64,000 nt of DNA from Pelotomaculum_C sp050950345 (GTDB lineage Bacteria > Bacillota > Desulfotomaculia > Desulfotomaculales > Pelotomaculaceae), in assembly GCA_050950345.1 (NCBI GenBank), contig JBMNHK010000007.1, forward strand, positions 372,001-436,000, given 5' to 3'. Every line of letters begins with the position of its first letter. Positions within the stretch are counted from its first letter, which is position 1. Of this stretch, positions 1 through 8,111 are shown piece after piece. A program made the position numbers and the translations under genes. Below the pieces are notes generated by a model. The model saw only the letters and a program-made list of their open reading frames with translations, searched no databases and was not told the DNA's origin.

Positions 1-249
1 AAACCCCTGACGACAAACCTTATGTCTGGCTTCAAATAATTTCTTTGAATAAACTGGTTTCTTTGAAGAAGTTAACAAGTTTATATAACCATTCCTTGAG
101 ATATCGTAGCAGTGATTTAAACTGCAAACCAAACTATAGGAATCATTTAATTGCATATTTTTGTCGCATACGGGACACTTAAATATTTCTTGATTGTATC
201 TGATAATTTTCGCTGCTTTATCCTTCTTTTTAACTTTCTTAATGTTCAT
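1..249 (-). CDS. rlmA: 23S rRNA (guanine-N1)-methyltransferase, N-terminal part, runs off the window
   Basis: Reading the minus strand from the ATG at 249 gives 83 open codons to the window edge. The N-terminus has a zinc-binding pattern, CPVC then a later C and H (SLVCSLNHCYD), followed by GYINLLTSSKK and KLFEARHKV. This order is characteristic of the RlmA/RrmA family, which methylates N1 of a guanine in hairpin 35 of 23S rRNA using SAM; some members give macrolide resistance (TlrB). Only the zinc-finger region is present here and the methyltransferase domain lies outside. An IS element is inserted about 40 bp upstream of the start. The family call is from motif memory, not a search. Confidence 0.75.
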   Translation of the reverse strand, partial: MNIKKVKKKDKAAKIIRYNQEIFKCPVCDKNMQLNDSYSLVCSLNHCYDISRNGYINLLTSSKKPVYSKKLFEARHKVCRQGF

Positions 250-345
250 ATTGAGTTCACCCTATTAAAGAATTCTATAATGCCCCCTATTGTCAAGACA
301 CGATAAGTGGATTTCTAAGTTAATCTCCTTTCTTGTTTTAGTATT

Positions 346-1131
346 TCAGGCAGCTGGGGTAAGCTCGCCACGGTAAACCTGGTCTGGGCATAAGTCTCCG
401 ATTGATGAATGTGGCCGGTACGTGTTGTACTCATGAATATAGCTATTAACGGATTTTCTCAGTTCTCTGGGAGTCTCAAATTCATTTATGTAGATCAGAT
501 CGTATTTTAGAGTTCTAAAGAAACGTTCGGTTCTGACATTGTCTAAAGCCTGGCCTTTACCATCCATCGAGATTTTAACATCGGCTTCTTCCAGAAGCTT
601 GATGTAGTCAGGATTCGTAAAGTGGCCTCCTTGATCACTATTGATTATTTCTGGTTTACGGTTACTGAGAGCACGTTTTAAACAGTCCAGAACAAATGAC
701 TTTTCCAGAGTGTTCGAAAGCTCGTAATCGACGATGCGCCTGCTGTGCCAGTCAATTATGATAAACAAGTACATGAACCCTTTTTGCATTCGAATATAGG
801 TGATATCAATACCCCAGACCTGATCTGGGCGCACAATTTTGAGATTTCTAAGAAGATACGGGCGGATATACTGAGCATGATAGCGCTTGCTAAGATTGGG
901 CTTGGGGTAGATGGTGTAAATGCCCATAACCCTCATCATTCTGCGGATCTTCTTACGGTTAACTAAGATTTTATCATCGCGTCGGATAATCTTCGTGATT
1001 GTTCTATAGCCCCAGGTGGGGTGAGCAGTGTGTATTTCGTCGATCCTGCGCATGATGAACAAGTCCTCGTCAGAAATGGTTTTCTCTTTCGGAGGATTGC
1101 GATATATGCTGCTGCGATTAATGCCCAGCAA
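346..1131 (-). CDS. IS3-family transposase OrfB (DDE integrase core)
   Basis: Catalytic part of the IS3 transposase: an HTH_21-like segment (ELLGINRSS, then TWGYRTI) followed by an rve integrase core. The DDE triad is visible as D in GIDITYIR, D in NSDQGGHF and E in RTERFFRTLKYD, with the usual YNTYRPHSSIG tail. The listed start is a TTG, but the frame stays open upstream to about 1225 and overlaps orfA. IS3 OrfB is usually made as an OrfAB fusion by -1 frameshifting. Here orfB lies in the +1 frame relative to orfA, so either OrfB starts on its own or the joining is unusual. A nine-A run on the minus strand (1217-1225) sits where a slip could occur. Confidence 0.88.
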   Translation of the reverse strand: MLGINRSSIYRNPPKEKTISDEDLFIMRRIDEIHTAHPTWGYRTITKIIRRDDKILVNRKKIRRMMRVMGIYTIYPKPNLSKRYHAQYIRPYLLRNLKIVRPDQVWGIDITYIRMQKGFMYLFIIIDWHSRRIVDYELSNTLEKSFVLDCLKRALSNRKPEIINSDQGGHFTNPDYIKLLEEADVKISMDGKGQALDNVRTERFFRTLKYDLIYINEFETPRELRKSVNSYIHEYNTYRPHSSIGDLCPDQVYRGELTPAA

Positions 1132-1171
1132 TTCAGCCTGTCGGCTGATGGTTAGGCAGGGATCACTGAGA

Positions 1172-1495
1172 TCAACGCATTTTTTTCTTCCAATCAGGTC
1201 CGAGGATTTGTGTAGATTTTTTTTTCAACCAGTCTACCTCATAGGTAAGCTGGCCCACTTTGCGCTCAAGTTCAGCGATGTGCTCTTTACTATGTTCGAG
1301 TTCTTTTTCGGCTTCAGAAGGCCCTTTCTTAAATATCTCAGAAGCTCGTTCCAGGAACTCTTTCTTCCAGCGGGAGACAACCACTGGACTTATCTCATAC
1401 TTGGCAGCGATCTGGCTGACTGTCTCTACCTCTGATAGAATTTCCAGGACAACCTTGGCTTTGAATTCTGGTGTGTAGTTGTTTCTTGCTTTCAT
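1172..1495 (-). CDS. IS3-family transposase OrfA (HTH and leucine zipper)
   Basis: 107 residues. The first half is a HTH_Tnp_1 domain (YTPEFKAKVVLEIL, then SQIAAKYEISPVVVSRWKKE) that recognises the element ends. The second half is a coiled coil (SEAEKELEHSKEHIAELERK) used for dimerisation, ending in the IS3-typical VDWLKKK. ATG start at 1495. The frame stops at 1172, inside the open frame of orfB. No defect is seen, so the element may still be able to move. Confidence 0.88.
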   Translation of the reverse strand: MKARNNYTPEFKAKVVLEILSEVETVSQIAAKYEISPVVVSRWKKEFLERASEIFKKGPSEAEKELEHSKEHIAELERKVGQLTYEVDWLKKKSTQILGPDWKKKMR

Positions 1496-1720
1496 GATGT
1501 TAGTATAACTTAGATTTCAGATTGCTTGTCTCACCCTATGGGAGCATTGTATTCTGACGTGAATATGTACTGCTTGTTTTTCATTAAAATTTCCCCCCCC
1601 GATAAAAAGTTAACATATTGCACACATTTTCTCCAAATCCTTAAGGGAGCTATATAGCTGGCGCATGCAGCGATAAAGCTAGCCGGGATGTAATTTGCGA
1701 GAAGTGTACCCCGGCGCAGG

Positions 1721-1751
1721 TTGAGCATTAACTAACTATTTATGGTATAAT
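1721..1751 (+). promoter_or_regulatory. Candidate promoter for the stalk-domain protein gene
   Basis: TATAAT at 1746-1751 is preceded by TGG at 1743-1745, which makes an extended -10. TTGAGC at 1721-1726 is a weaker -35, 19 bp upstream. Confidence 0.55.
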
Positions 1752-1787
1752 CATCCAAATAGTATATTTTTTCTGGAGGTGTATTCA

Positions 1788-3380
1788 TTGAAAAGAAAAA
1801 CTTTATTGTGTATGGCACTTACGTTAGTTTTGTGTTTTAGTGTCGTATTTGTCACCAGCGCAGCGCAGACCAGTGCAAAAGATCTGATATTGGCAGGTAT
1901 TAAGAACTTCGATCCTGGGGTTAACAAAGCTTTTTATGAAAAGAGTCAAGATGTGACTAATATCAAGATCAGTGAGTTTGACGGGAGTCTCACAAAAGAT
2001 GCAGGTCCGGTTAAAGGCGCTTCGATTGACCTTATCTCCCAACTGGATGCAGCTAATAATACGATCAAAATAAGCTATACCACGGATCTAACGGGCAATA
2101 GAAACAGTGGCAGCATCTACTTGCATGACGACAAGGTCATTTTTACTAAAGATTTGTTTTTTCTCCTCAAGGAGTTCGGCCTGGATTTATTTAAGGATCA
2201 CCCTGAATTGTTAGAACAGAACTATGAGTACCTGTATGTAGCAGATAAACAGTTAAAGAGTGTCTGGGAGCAGATGGCCGGCTATCAAAATCAGCAACTC
2301 CCGGAAGAATACAAGGAAATTCTTCTTTTCCTGGTGGAAGCCATTCCTGATCAATATTTTAGCCTGAGCAACGGTAAGGTTACTTTAGCATTAGATCAAA
2401 ACGGCCTTGAAGATTCTATATATAACTTACTGGTTAAAATAAAAGCTGAGAAAGAAAGAGCAGCTGATATTGTCATAAATTTAAACAAAGGCAATTTTGA
2501 GCAAATGGGTATTGCCCCGGCACAAATGAAACAAGAAATCATCACCAGTATCGACACTATGCCCGTTATAACCCCTGAGGAAATAAAACTCATCAGCAGC
2601 TTTTTAGAAGTAAAGGATTTAACATATGAGGCAGCTGTTTTGCCCGGCGGTGCGAAAAGCTTTAATATGGACCTGGGATTTAAGATACCCGATGATTCAG
2701 TAGAAGGACAATTCGCTGTTGTTGTGGAAAGCATCGGAGCTAAAGATGACCTGGAAGTAGCTTATAGTGCCTCAGGTAGCTTTAATGCCCCAAATGGCCC
2801 CAAGGTAGACTTTTTACTGGATAGTTTGACAGATTACAAGGCTGAGGCCGCTTATGCGGATACCACTTTCAAAGCTGTAGCTATAGATAATACCACCGGT
2901 GAATTATTGAACTTCGGTGCCACTGCTAAGTCATCTACCAAAGTAGAGCATAACCTGCGCATAGATGTCCCATCATTAAATGATGCCAACAGTATCGATA
3001 TAACTTATTTATTAACTCCAGACTCGACGGTTACCGGGGATGAGCTAATATTGGTAATCAATGGGAACTCTCTGGAGGCAGAAGTCAATCCTTCTTTTAA
3101 TCATCACGGAGAAATTATGGTGCCGGCCAGGGCTGTGGCGGAAGCACTGGGCTGTGAGGTTGCGTGGCATGCCCCTGATAAGGTTCAAATAACCACCGGT
3201 GACAAAACTATTTTTGTCTTTATCAATCAGGCAAACTATCAGGTGAATGGTGTGGAAAAAACTCTAAGCGCACCGGCCTTCCTGGAAAAAGACTATACAA
3301 TGCTTCCGGGGAGTTTTTTTGTGGAGGAATTAGAGGCTAATGTTGAGATAGTTTACGGGACTGTAGTTATCACAAAATAA
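1788..3380 (+). CDS. Secreted protein with C-terminal copper-amine-oxidase-N (stalk) domain
   Basis: 530 residues from a TTG at 1788. The ribosome site TGGAGGT (1774-1780) lies 7 bp upstream and overlaps the more upstream GTG, which is therefore not the start. A Sec signal peptide is clear: KRK, then a hydrophobic core TLLCMALTLVLCFSVVF and a VTSAAQT cleavage region. Residues about 30-410 are an unrecognised extracellular region rich in charged and turn residues. The last 110 residues match the copper amine oxidase N-terminal domain (PF07833), with the signatures LVINGNSLE, VPARAVAEALGCEVAW, VNGVEKTLSAPAF and MLPGSFFVEELEANV. In Firmicutes this domain is a cell-surface module and does not imply oxidase activity. 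The gene is monocistronic; the substrate is unknown. Confidence 0.75.
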   Translation: MKRKTLLCMALTLVLCFSVVFVTSAAQTSAKDLILAGIKNFDPGVNKAFYEKSQDVTNIKISEFDGSLTKDAGPVKGASIDLISQLDAANNTIKISYTTDLTGNRNSGSIYLHDDKVIFTKDLFFLLKEFGLDLFKDHPELLEQNYEYLYVADKQLKSVWEQMAGYQNQQLPEEYKEILLFLVEAIPDQYFSLSNGKVTLALDQNGLEDSIYNLLVKIKAEKERAADIVINLNKGNFEQMGIAPAQMKQEIITSIDTMPVITPEEIKLISSFLEVKDLTYEAAVLPGGAKSFNMDLGFKIPDDSVEGQFAVVVESIGAKDDLEVAYSASGSFNAPNGPKVDFLLDSLTDYKAEAAYADTTFKAVAIDNTTGELLNFGATAKSSTKVEHNLRIDVPSLNDANSIDITYLLTPDSTVTGDELILVINGNSLEAEVNPSFNHHGEIMVPARAVAEALGCEVAWHAPDKVQITTGDKTIFVFINQANYQVNGVEKTLSAPAFLEKDYTMLPGSFFVEELEANVEIVYGTVVITK

Positions 3381-3731
3381 TTTAATTAAACGACCAAAAG
3401 AGTAGTTCTGCAACAATCCTTTTGCATGGTGCCCGGAAAAGGCTCTCAATTGTCACTACTCATGTGCGACGCTATTCGCGTTATCATTAGGTATAGCTTA
3501 AATTTAATAATGCGCCGGCAGGTTACCGATTGCTCTATGAAGAATCCCTATGTTGAGGCATATTGAATATAGTGGGAATTCATCTCCCTGACAATAGACT
3601 ATTTTGTCAAATCTTCATGAGGGAATACCACCGTGTTACCTGGATTTTTTCTGCGACGGCAAGCATGCAGGATGTGGTGCCCAAGGCATATGGCAGAAAA
3701 ATATTGACTCTTGACGTTGTGAGGAAAGAGG
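3381..3731. other. Intergenic region without a recognised gene
   Basis: 351 bp. A 7-bp inverted pair, GAGTAGT near 3400 and ACTACTC near 3455, could form a long-range hairpin after the preceding gene, but no T-tract follows. No tRNA, ORF or convincing promoter was seen. Confidence 0.4.
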
Positions 3732-4931
3732 GTGGTTAAACTGAGTGAGCAAGTGCAAAAAGAACAATTTGCTTTACAGAAGAAACAGTGTCGCATAGCT
3801 AAAAAGGCAAATCCTCCGGAGGGTATAGAAGCAGCTGATAACGGTAGCTTGTTCTGGGTAGCGAACTGCCTGCTATACCATCGCCTGCGGGAGCATTTTA
3901 TTAAGAAAGGTTTTATTACTGCTTCAACCGGGCTGTGGCCCACTGCTAACCTGACCACAAAAAATAAGAAGTTAATCGCTACGGCGGAGCTAAGGCCGGA
4001 TCTTAGGGAAACCGGGGCAAGTCTGTCCCAGACAGAACTAACCCGCTGGCAGGAACGCGTGGCACAAAACCTCTTGCTCATGGACGATATTACAGCTGAT
4101 GTGATGGATTTGATCTCTTCGGCTTGGATCGAACAAGCAAATCACTATGAGGCGATGGCCGTAGTGACGGCGGATGACTTTCTGCGTTTTAGAGGTCTAA
4201 AGCAACAAAAAAACGGGGCAGGGAGAAGGGGAGGTTATAAAAAAGAGTGGCGTCAGCTGATCGCCAGGCATATTGATATTTTAGCCAATACTTGGATTAC
4301 GGTCACAGCAATGGATGTAACGGAAAAAGTGGTAAAAGGAACTAGAAAGCAATGGAGGAGAGTTAAATGGCAAGGGGAAAGCAGGGCTTTCGTAATTACC
4401 AGTATATTGGCTCAAAAAACTAAGAAGGGGTTGGCCACTTACGCCTGGAGGGTCCGGCCAGGGGATGTCTTTTCTAAATTTCTTTTTAAACATGGCTGGC
4501 AGATGGCTCTTCTTTCCCAGAAAGCACTGGCATACCATCCCATTGATCAGCAATGGGAAAAGAGATTGACCCGTTACTTCTCCTGGCAATGGAGAAACCG
4601 GCAAGGTGCAGGTGCTTACCTGGTTCCATTCAATGTAGAAACACTTCTAAATGCTGCCAATAAAGAAGTCAGCAAAGATAACCCCAGCCGTACAAAAGAT
4701 CGCCTGGAAAAGGCTTTAGATACCTTACAACGGGATGAAATAATCAGTGGCTGGCAATACGAACTGGCCCACGAGGATAACGTGGGGCTAAAAGGTTGGT
4801 GGAAGGACTGGCTTTTATGGAAGGTGATCATTGAACCACCCCAGGAGATCATGGACCAGTATGAAAAGATCAAGTTGCCGGGAGAAAAAAACGACAGAAA
4901 AAAACACCTTCCTTTGATAGTCAGTCAATAA
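3732..4931 (+). CDS. Unrecognised 399-aa DNA-binding-type protein; likely extended by a -1 frameshift into an XRE domain
   Basis: GTG start at 3732 right after GAGGAAAGAGG. I do not recognise the family with certainty. The protein is basic and Trp-rich. Around residues 275-345 it has a segment (WEKRLTRYFSWQWR, then RTKDRLEKALDTLQRDEII) reminiscent of winged-helix plasmid replication initiators; this is inference only. The zero frame ends at 4931 in a short unconserved-looking tail. Just before the end it reads GAA AAA AAC, containing A AAA AAC in the right phase (4886-4892), and a second A AAA AAA at 4898-4904. A -1 slip at either gives a 450-residue product ending with an XRE helix-turn-helix at 5083. 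A strong terminator follows. Confidence 0.6.
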   Translation: MVKLSEQVQKEQFALQKKQCRIAKKANPPEGIEAADNGSLFWVANCLLYHRLREHFIKKGFITASTGLWPTANLTTKNKKLIATAELRPDLRETGASLSQTELTRWQERVAQNLLLMDDITADVMDLISSAWIEQANHYEAMAVVTADDFLRFRGLKQQKNGAGRRGGYKKEWRQLIARHIDILANTWITVTAMDVTEKVVKGTRKQWRRVKWQGESRAFVITSILAQKTKKGLATYAWRVRPGDVFSKFLFKHGWQMALLSQKALAYHPIDQQWEKRLTRYFSWQWRNRQGAGAYLVPFNVETLLNAANKEVSKDNPSRTKDRLEKALDTLQRDEIISGWQYELAHEDNVGLKGWWKDWLLWKVIIEPPQEIMDQYEKIKLPGEKNDRKKHLPLIVSQ

Positions 4932-5083
4932 AGCAGACAAGACTTAATCGAGGCCTCTCCCAGATACAGGCGGCAGAAGAGATAGGGATCCACCCAAGCA
5001 CCCTATCCCGGGTCGAGAGAGGCAAATCAATGGATAAGAATACAAGGTCGCTCTTATCTAAATGGTTGAGGAGAGAGTATTAA
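4886..5083 (+). other. Candidate programmed -1 frameshift site and frameshifted XRE helix-turn-helix domain
   Basis: The -1 frame is open from 4865 to the TAA at 5081-5083 and encodes a good Xre/Cro domain (GLSQIQAAEEIGI, then HPSTLSRVERGKS, then LLSKWLRREY). It has no ATG, GTG or TTG early enough to start by itself. Two in-phase slippery heptamers, A AAA AAC (4886-4892) and A AAA AAA (4898-4904), lie at the overlap. GGGAG at 4880-4884 is about 13 nt before the second, similar to the internal Shine-Dalgarno that stimulates dnaX frameshifting. The alternative is a one-base indel in one of the A7 runs, either real or a sequencing error. Confidence 0.6.
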
Positions 5084-5133
5084 ACCTATTATTTTAGAGT
5101 CATATATGCAAATTAGGGCACCTTAAAACACCC

Positions 5134-5179
5134 TTAACCCCACACCACTTAATCAGGTGGGCGGGGTTAATTTTTTTTT
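5134..5179 (+). terminator. Rho-independent terminator
   Basis: TTAACCCC-ACACCAC pairs with GTGGGCGGGGTTAA around a short loop, followed by nine T. Ends the transcript of the preceding gene. Confidence 0.85.
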
Positions 5180-5198
5180 GTGCCTGGTCTAACCAGTC

Positions 5199-5237
5199 CT
5201 GTGGGTATGTCTACCTTGTTCTGTGGTTAAGTCTACC
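5199..5237 (+). repeat. Two 17-bp direct repeats, 22-bp period
   Basis: CTGTGGGTATGTCTACC (5199-5215) and CTGTGGTTAAGTCTACC (5221-5237) match at 14 of 17 positions. They lie in the 340-bp gap between the terminator and the CoA-transferase gene. They could be iteron-like sites or a regulator site. Apart from these and the inverted repeat at 5334-5362, nothing else was seen in 5180-5410. Confidence 0.5.
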
Positions 5238-5333
5238 CTAGCAGGTGATATGGCATAATCCAGAGCAGCGCCCCGGAAGGGATTAGCCTAGTTTTGCAAA
5301 CCTAATGATAGTAATCATTTATACAGCTTGAAC

Positions 5334-5362
5334 TCTGACAGATCGGGAATTTTTCTGTCTGA
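5334..5362 (+). promoter_or_regulatory. Inverted repeat upstream of the CoA-transferase gene, possible operator
   Basis: TCTGACAGA (5334-5342) and TCTGTCTGA (5354-5362) are inverted with one mismatch and an 11-bp spacer, about 60 bp before the start. The second arm abuts TATTAT (5363-5368), a plausible -10, so a repressor bound here could block transcription. Confidence 0.4.
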
Positions 5363-5422
5363 TATTATGAAATAAAATAGGATGGTTGTTATAGAAGCCT
5401 AAGCAAGTTAGGAGGGATGAAT

Positions 5423-7017
5423 TTGGCACGGATTATTTCAGCCAAAGAAGCTGCAGAACTTTTTGTAGACGGCGACATTATCTTATCTGAACCGGGTGGA
5501 CGGGAAGGCTGGCCTGATGAAATTGGTCTAGCCCTCGAAAAGCGTTTCTTGGAAACAGGTCATCCTCGTGATATGTGTTTTGTGCACGGTGCAGGAGTCA
5601 TGGCCGGAGGTTGGAGGGTATGTTAAAGTGGGATATCACTTCTCACGAAAGTACTACGCCTCCATTAGCCAAGGCTATCGAGGAGGATAAATTAGCAGCA
5701 TGGTATATGCCCCTTGGGGTAATGCTACAGATGTACAGAGAACAAGGCAGAGGTATGCCGGGTGTATTGACCAAGGTTGGACTGGGTACTTTTATGGATC
5801 CCCGGTTTGATGGGGGCTGTTTAAACCCAAGTGCCAGGAAAATCAATGAGGAATTGAAGGCCCAGAATAAAGAGTTTATAAAATACATTCCTGATTTTGA
5901 AGGGGAGGAATATCTCTACTACAGAGGGTTGCCTTATACCAAGGCGCTGCTTAGAGGTACTATCTCAGACGAAAATGGCAACGTAACATCGGAAAACGAA
6001 GCCTTTAACCTGGCTCTCTCTATAGTGGCTAGGGCTGTGAAGCGCTACGGTGGGAAAGTGATTGTCCAGGTTGAAGCTGTGGCTAAGGCAGGGTCTCTGG
6101 ATCCCAAAATGGTTAAAATACCTCGCAACTTGGTGGACTATATTGTAGTTGCAGAATATCCGGAAAAGATCATACACGGTCTGGCACCCCCTGGCATGTA
6201 CAAATATAATTACTGGCATGGATTCACTGGTAGAATTAAAGCTCCGTTAAGCGGCATCAAGCCCATGAAATTTGGTCCTGAAAAGGTAATGCTGCGCAGG
6301 GCTTGTATGGAAATTGAGAGAGGTATGATATGCAATTTTGGTATCGGCCTTCCTTCATACAGCGGCAGCGTAATGTCTGAAGAAGGGTTGATGGAGCAAA
6401 TTACTGTGGTTTCCGAAATTGGTTCTGTTGGAGGTGTGCCTGGAGGTGGGCCTGATTTTGGCTGTCATTTAAATGTAGAAGCTTCTGTTGACCACTGTGA
6501 GACTTTCGATTGGTTGGATGGCACAGGTGTGGATGTTGGTATTTTTGGCTTGCCGGAAGCCCAGGAGGACGGCTCCATCAACACATCATATCTTAATGGG
6601 GTGACTCTGGGCGTTGGTGTATTCGCCAACATTGCTGCCGGTGCCAAAATGGCAATTTTCGTAGGCACATTTACGACTAAGGGCTTGGAGGAAACCATAG
6701 AAGATGGCAAGTTGGTGATAAAGAGCGAAGGCAGATTGAAGAAGCTAGTAAAGAAATGCTTGCAGTTGACCTTTGATGCCAACCTGGCTGTAAAGAACGG
6801 CAAGAAGTTGATGTATATAACTGATAGATGTGTTTTCATAAGAGACGAAAGAGGTATGGTCTTAACCGAGATCGCCCCTGGCGTAGATCTCCAGAAAGAT
6901 ATTCTGGAGCAGATGGAATTCAGCCCTGTGATACCTGAAGGTGGTCCTAAGCTGATGCCAGCAGAGATCTTCCAGCCGGTTTGGGGCAATGGCGGTTTAA
7001 AAGCCATCTGGCAATAA
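5423..7017 (+). pseudogene. Family I CoA-transferase (acetate/acetoacetate type), interrupted by one frameshift
   Basis: Expected to move CoA between short-chain acyl-CoAs and acids, as in YdiF-like and acetyl-CoA:acetoacetyl-CoA transferases. The TTG start at 5423 has GGAGGG 6 bp upstream. The first frame encodes the N-terminus (ISAKEAAELFVDGDII, then HGAGVMAGG) and stops at 5626. The rest is in the -1 frame, entering near 5600-5610 (GRRLEGMLKWDITSHES) and running to 7017. It keeps MPGVLTKVGLGTFMDPR, and SEIGSVGGVPGGGPDFG with the expected catalytic Glu. Joined, it would be about 531 residues, normal for the family. One missing base explains it: a real mutation or a sequencing error. The second frame has no ribosome site of its own. 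Confidence 0.75.
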
Positions 7018-7060
7018 AAAGAGATAGCGCTGGATGCTTACTTTTTTGCTGGGTACATTA

Positions 7061-7106
7061 AATGGCTTTGACAGGCGTAAAGTTGCGCACGCCTGTCAAA
7101 GCCATT
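7061..7106. repeat. Perfect 18-bp inverted repeat
   Basis: AATGGCTTTGACAGGCGT (7061-7078) and its exact complement (7089-7106) are separated by 10 bp. It lies 44 bp after the CoA-transferase stop and would make a very stable RNA hairpin. No T-run follows, so it is not a canonical terminator. The rest of the 323-bp gap holds only the promoter at 7281-7309. Confidence 0.75.
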
Positions 7107-7280
7107 GATCTTTATAATTGATGGTCAGAAAACATAAAGAGTTTGTGTAAATAGTTAAATCTATCATTAGGTAGGTTGATCATTTATGCAAACTCCTCTA
7201 TTTTAGTGGCCTGGTCTTCCACCAGCGATGGAAATGAAAGACATGGAGCGGCTTATTCTCTTATTATTTGCTAGAGGAAA

Positions 7281-7309
7281 TTAACAAGGGCCGGATCTTG
7301 TATTATAAT
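7281..7309 (+). promoter_or_regulatory. Sigma-A promoter for the DUF2284 gene
   Basis: TTAACA (7281-7286), 17-bp spacer, TATAAT (7304-7309). Transcription would start near 7316, after the ATG at 7314, which supports the downstream start at 7341. Confidence 0.75.
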
Positions 7310-7340
7310 AAGCATGTCATTGTTCGCAAGGGGGGGTATA

Positions 7341-7838
7341 ATGCACAGCAATTTAGCGAGATTTATCGATTTAGCTAAAGAACTTGGCGCCCATGACGCA
7401 AAAATAATTGATGCCAGAACTATTAAAACAGCTGCCTGGGTGAGGATGAAATGCAGGTATGGCTGCAAATACAAAAAAGTGCACTGTTGTCCGCCCAATA
7501 CACCAACACCTCAAGAAACACAAGAAATTATTGATTGCTATGAGGTCGCAATGCTGATTCATGGCGGTAATGCTGACCCGTCAGGTATCGTTTTAAAACT
7601 GGAACGGGAAATATTCTTATCCGGCTATTATAAAGCATTTGGATTTGGATGTGGCGCATGTATGTTATGTAAAACCTGCAATCCGGAGAAGTGTGCCCAC
7701 CCCAAAGAGGCCAGGCCCTCCATGGAAGCCTGTGGCATTGATGTGTTTGCAACCGTAAGAGCCAATGGTTTTCCGATAGAGGTTGTGCCGGACAGGAATT
7801 GTATAGGAAACTATTATGGTCTGGTTTTAATTGATTAA
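7341..7838 (+). CDS. DUF2284 family predicted metal-binding protein
   Basis: 165 residues from the ATG at 7341 (AAGGGGGGG just upstream). It has two cysteine groups: CRYGCKYKKVHCCPP near residue 37, and GFGCGACMLCKTCNPEKCAHP near residue 105. A RPSMEACGIDVFATV segment follows. This pattern is typical of DUF2284 proteins, common in anaerobes and thought to bind metal or an Fe-S cluster. The function is not established. It has its own promoter and no operon partner. Confidence 0.8.
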   Translation: MHSNLARFIDLAKELGAHDAKIIDARTIKTAAWVRMKCRYGCKYKKVHCCPPNTPTPQETQEIIDCYEVAMLIHGGNADPSGIVLKLEREIFLSGYYKAFGFGCGACMLCKTCNPEKCAHPKEARPSMEACGIDVFATVRANGFPIEVVPDRNCIGNYYGLVLID

Positions 7839-7905
7839 AGAACTACTGACGTCTCTCATCCTGCCGGGATTTTGTATGCGCTGATTAGAAGAGAATTCCA
7901 TGAGG

Positions 7906-7929
7906 GGCCGCTGCAGAAATGTGGCGGCC
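7906..7929 (+). terminator. Weak hairpin after the DUF2284 gene
   Basis: GGCCGC (7906-7911) pairs with GCGGCC (7924-7929) across a 12-nt loop, followed only by TTTG. Possible weak terminator. The rest of 7839-8111 shows nothing clear. Confidence 0.35.
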
Positions 7930-8111
7930 TTTGCTATGCACAGGTACTGAGCTTTAGTACTTTAGTGCAATAACTTGTCAAAAAATACTAAAAAAATTCT
8001 TTGTGAGTTTGGCAGGAATATTAAAGATTTCATAGAATTCGGACATTGCGATGTAGTGATTTTGTAGCAATTTTGTCCATGGGGGTTGGGCGGGGGTAGT
8101 GGTGAAGGGTC

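Larger units (their letters stand above)
291..1533 (-). mobile_element. IS3-family insertion sequence, apparently complete
   Basis: The 1,243-bp element begins with TG at 291 and ends with CA at 1533, as IS3 elements do. The inner ends share an inverted TCTAAGTTA (plus strand around 315-325, minus strand around 1505-1515), with weaker matching outside it. The six bases CCCTAT at 285-290 recur directly after the right end at 1534-1539, a likely target-site duplication. IS3 elements normally duplicate 3-5 bp, so one base could be coincidence. Two overlapping transposase frames, orfA and orfB, lie on the minus strand. The intact duplication suggests a fairly recent insertion into the intergenic space upstream of the rRNA methyltransferase gene. 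Confidence 0.85.

Noticed and set aside
268..296. Hybrid promoter made by the IS end: outward TTGACA at 296-291 reading toward the rRNA methyltransferase gene
   Set aside because: TTGACA sits exactly at the IS terminus, but the possible -10 boxes (TAGAAT, TTTAAT) give spacers of 13 or 21 bp, outside the working range.
1531..1728. 65-codon frame on the minus strand between the IS and the stalk-domain gene
   Set aside because: No ribosome site, no recognisable domain, and it overlaps the promoter of the plus-strand gene.
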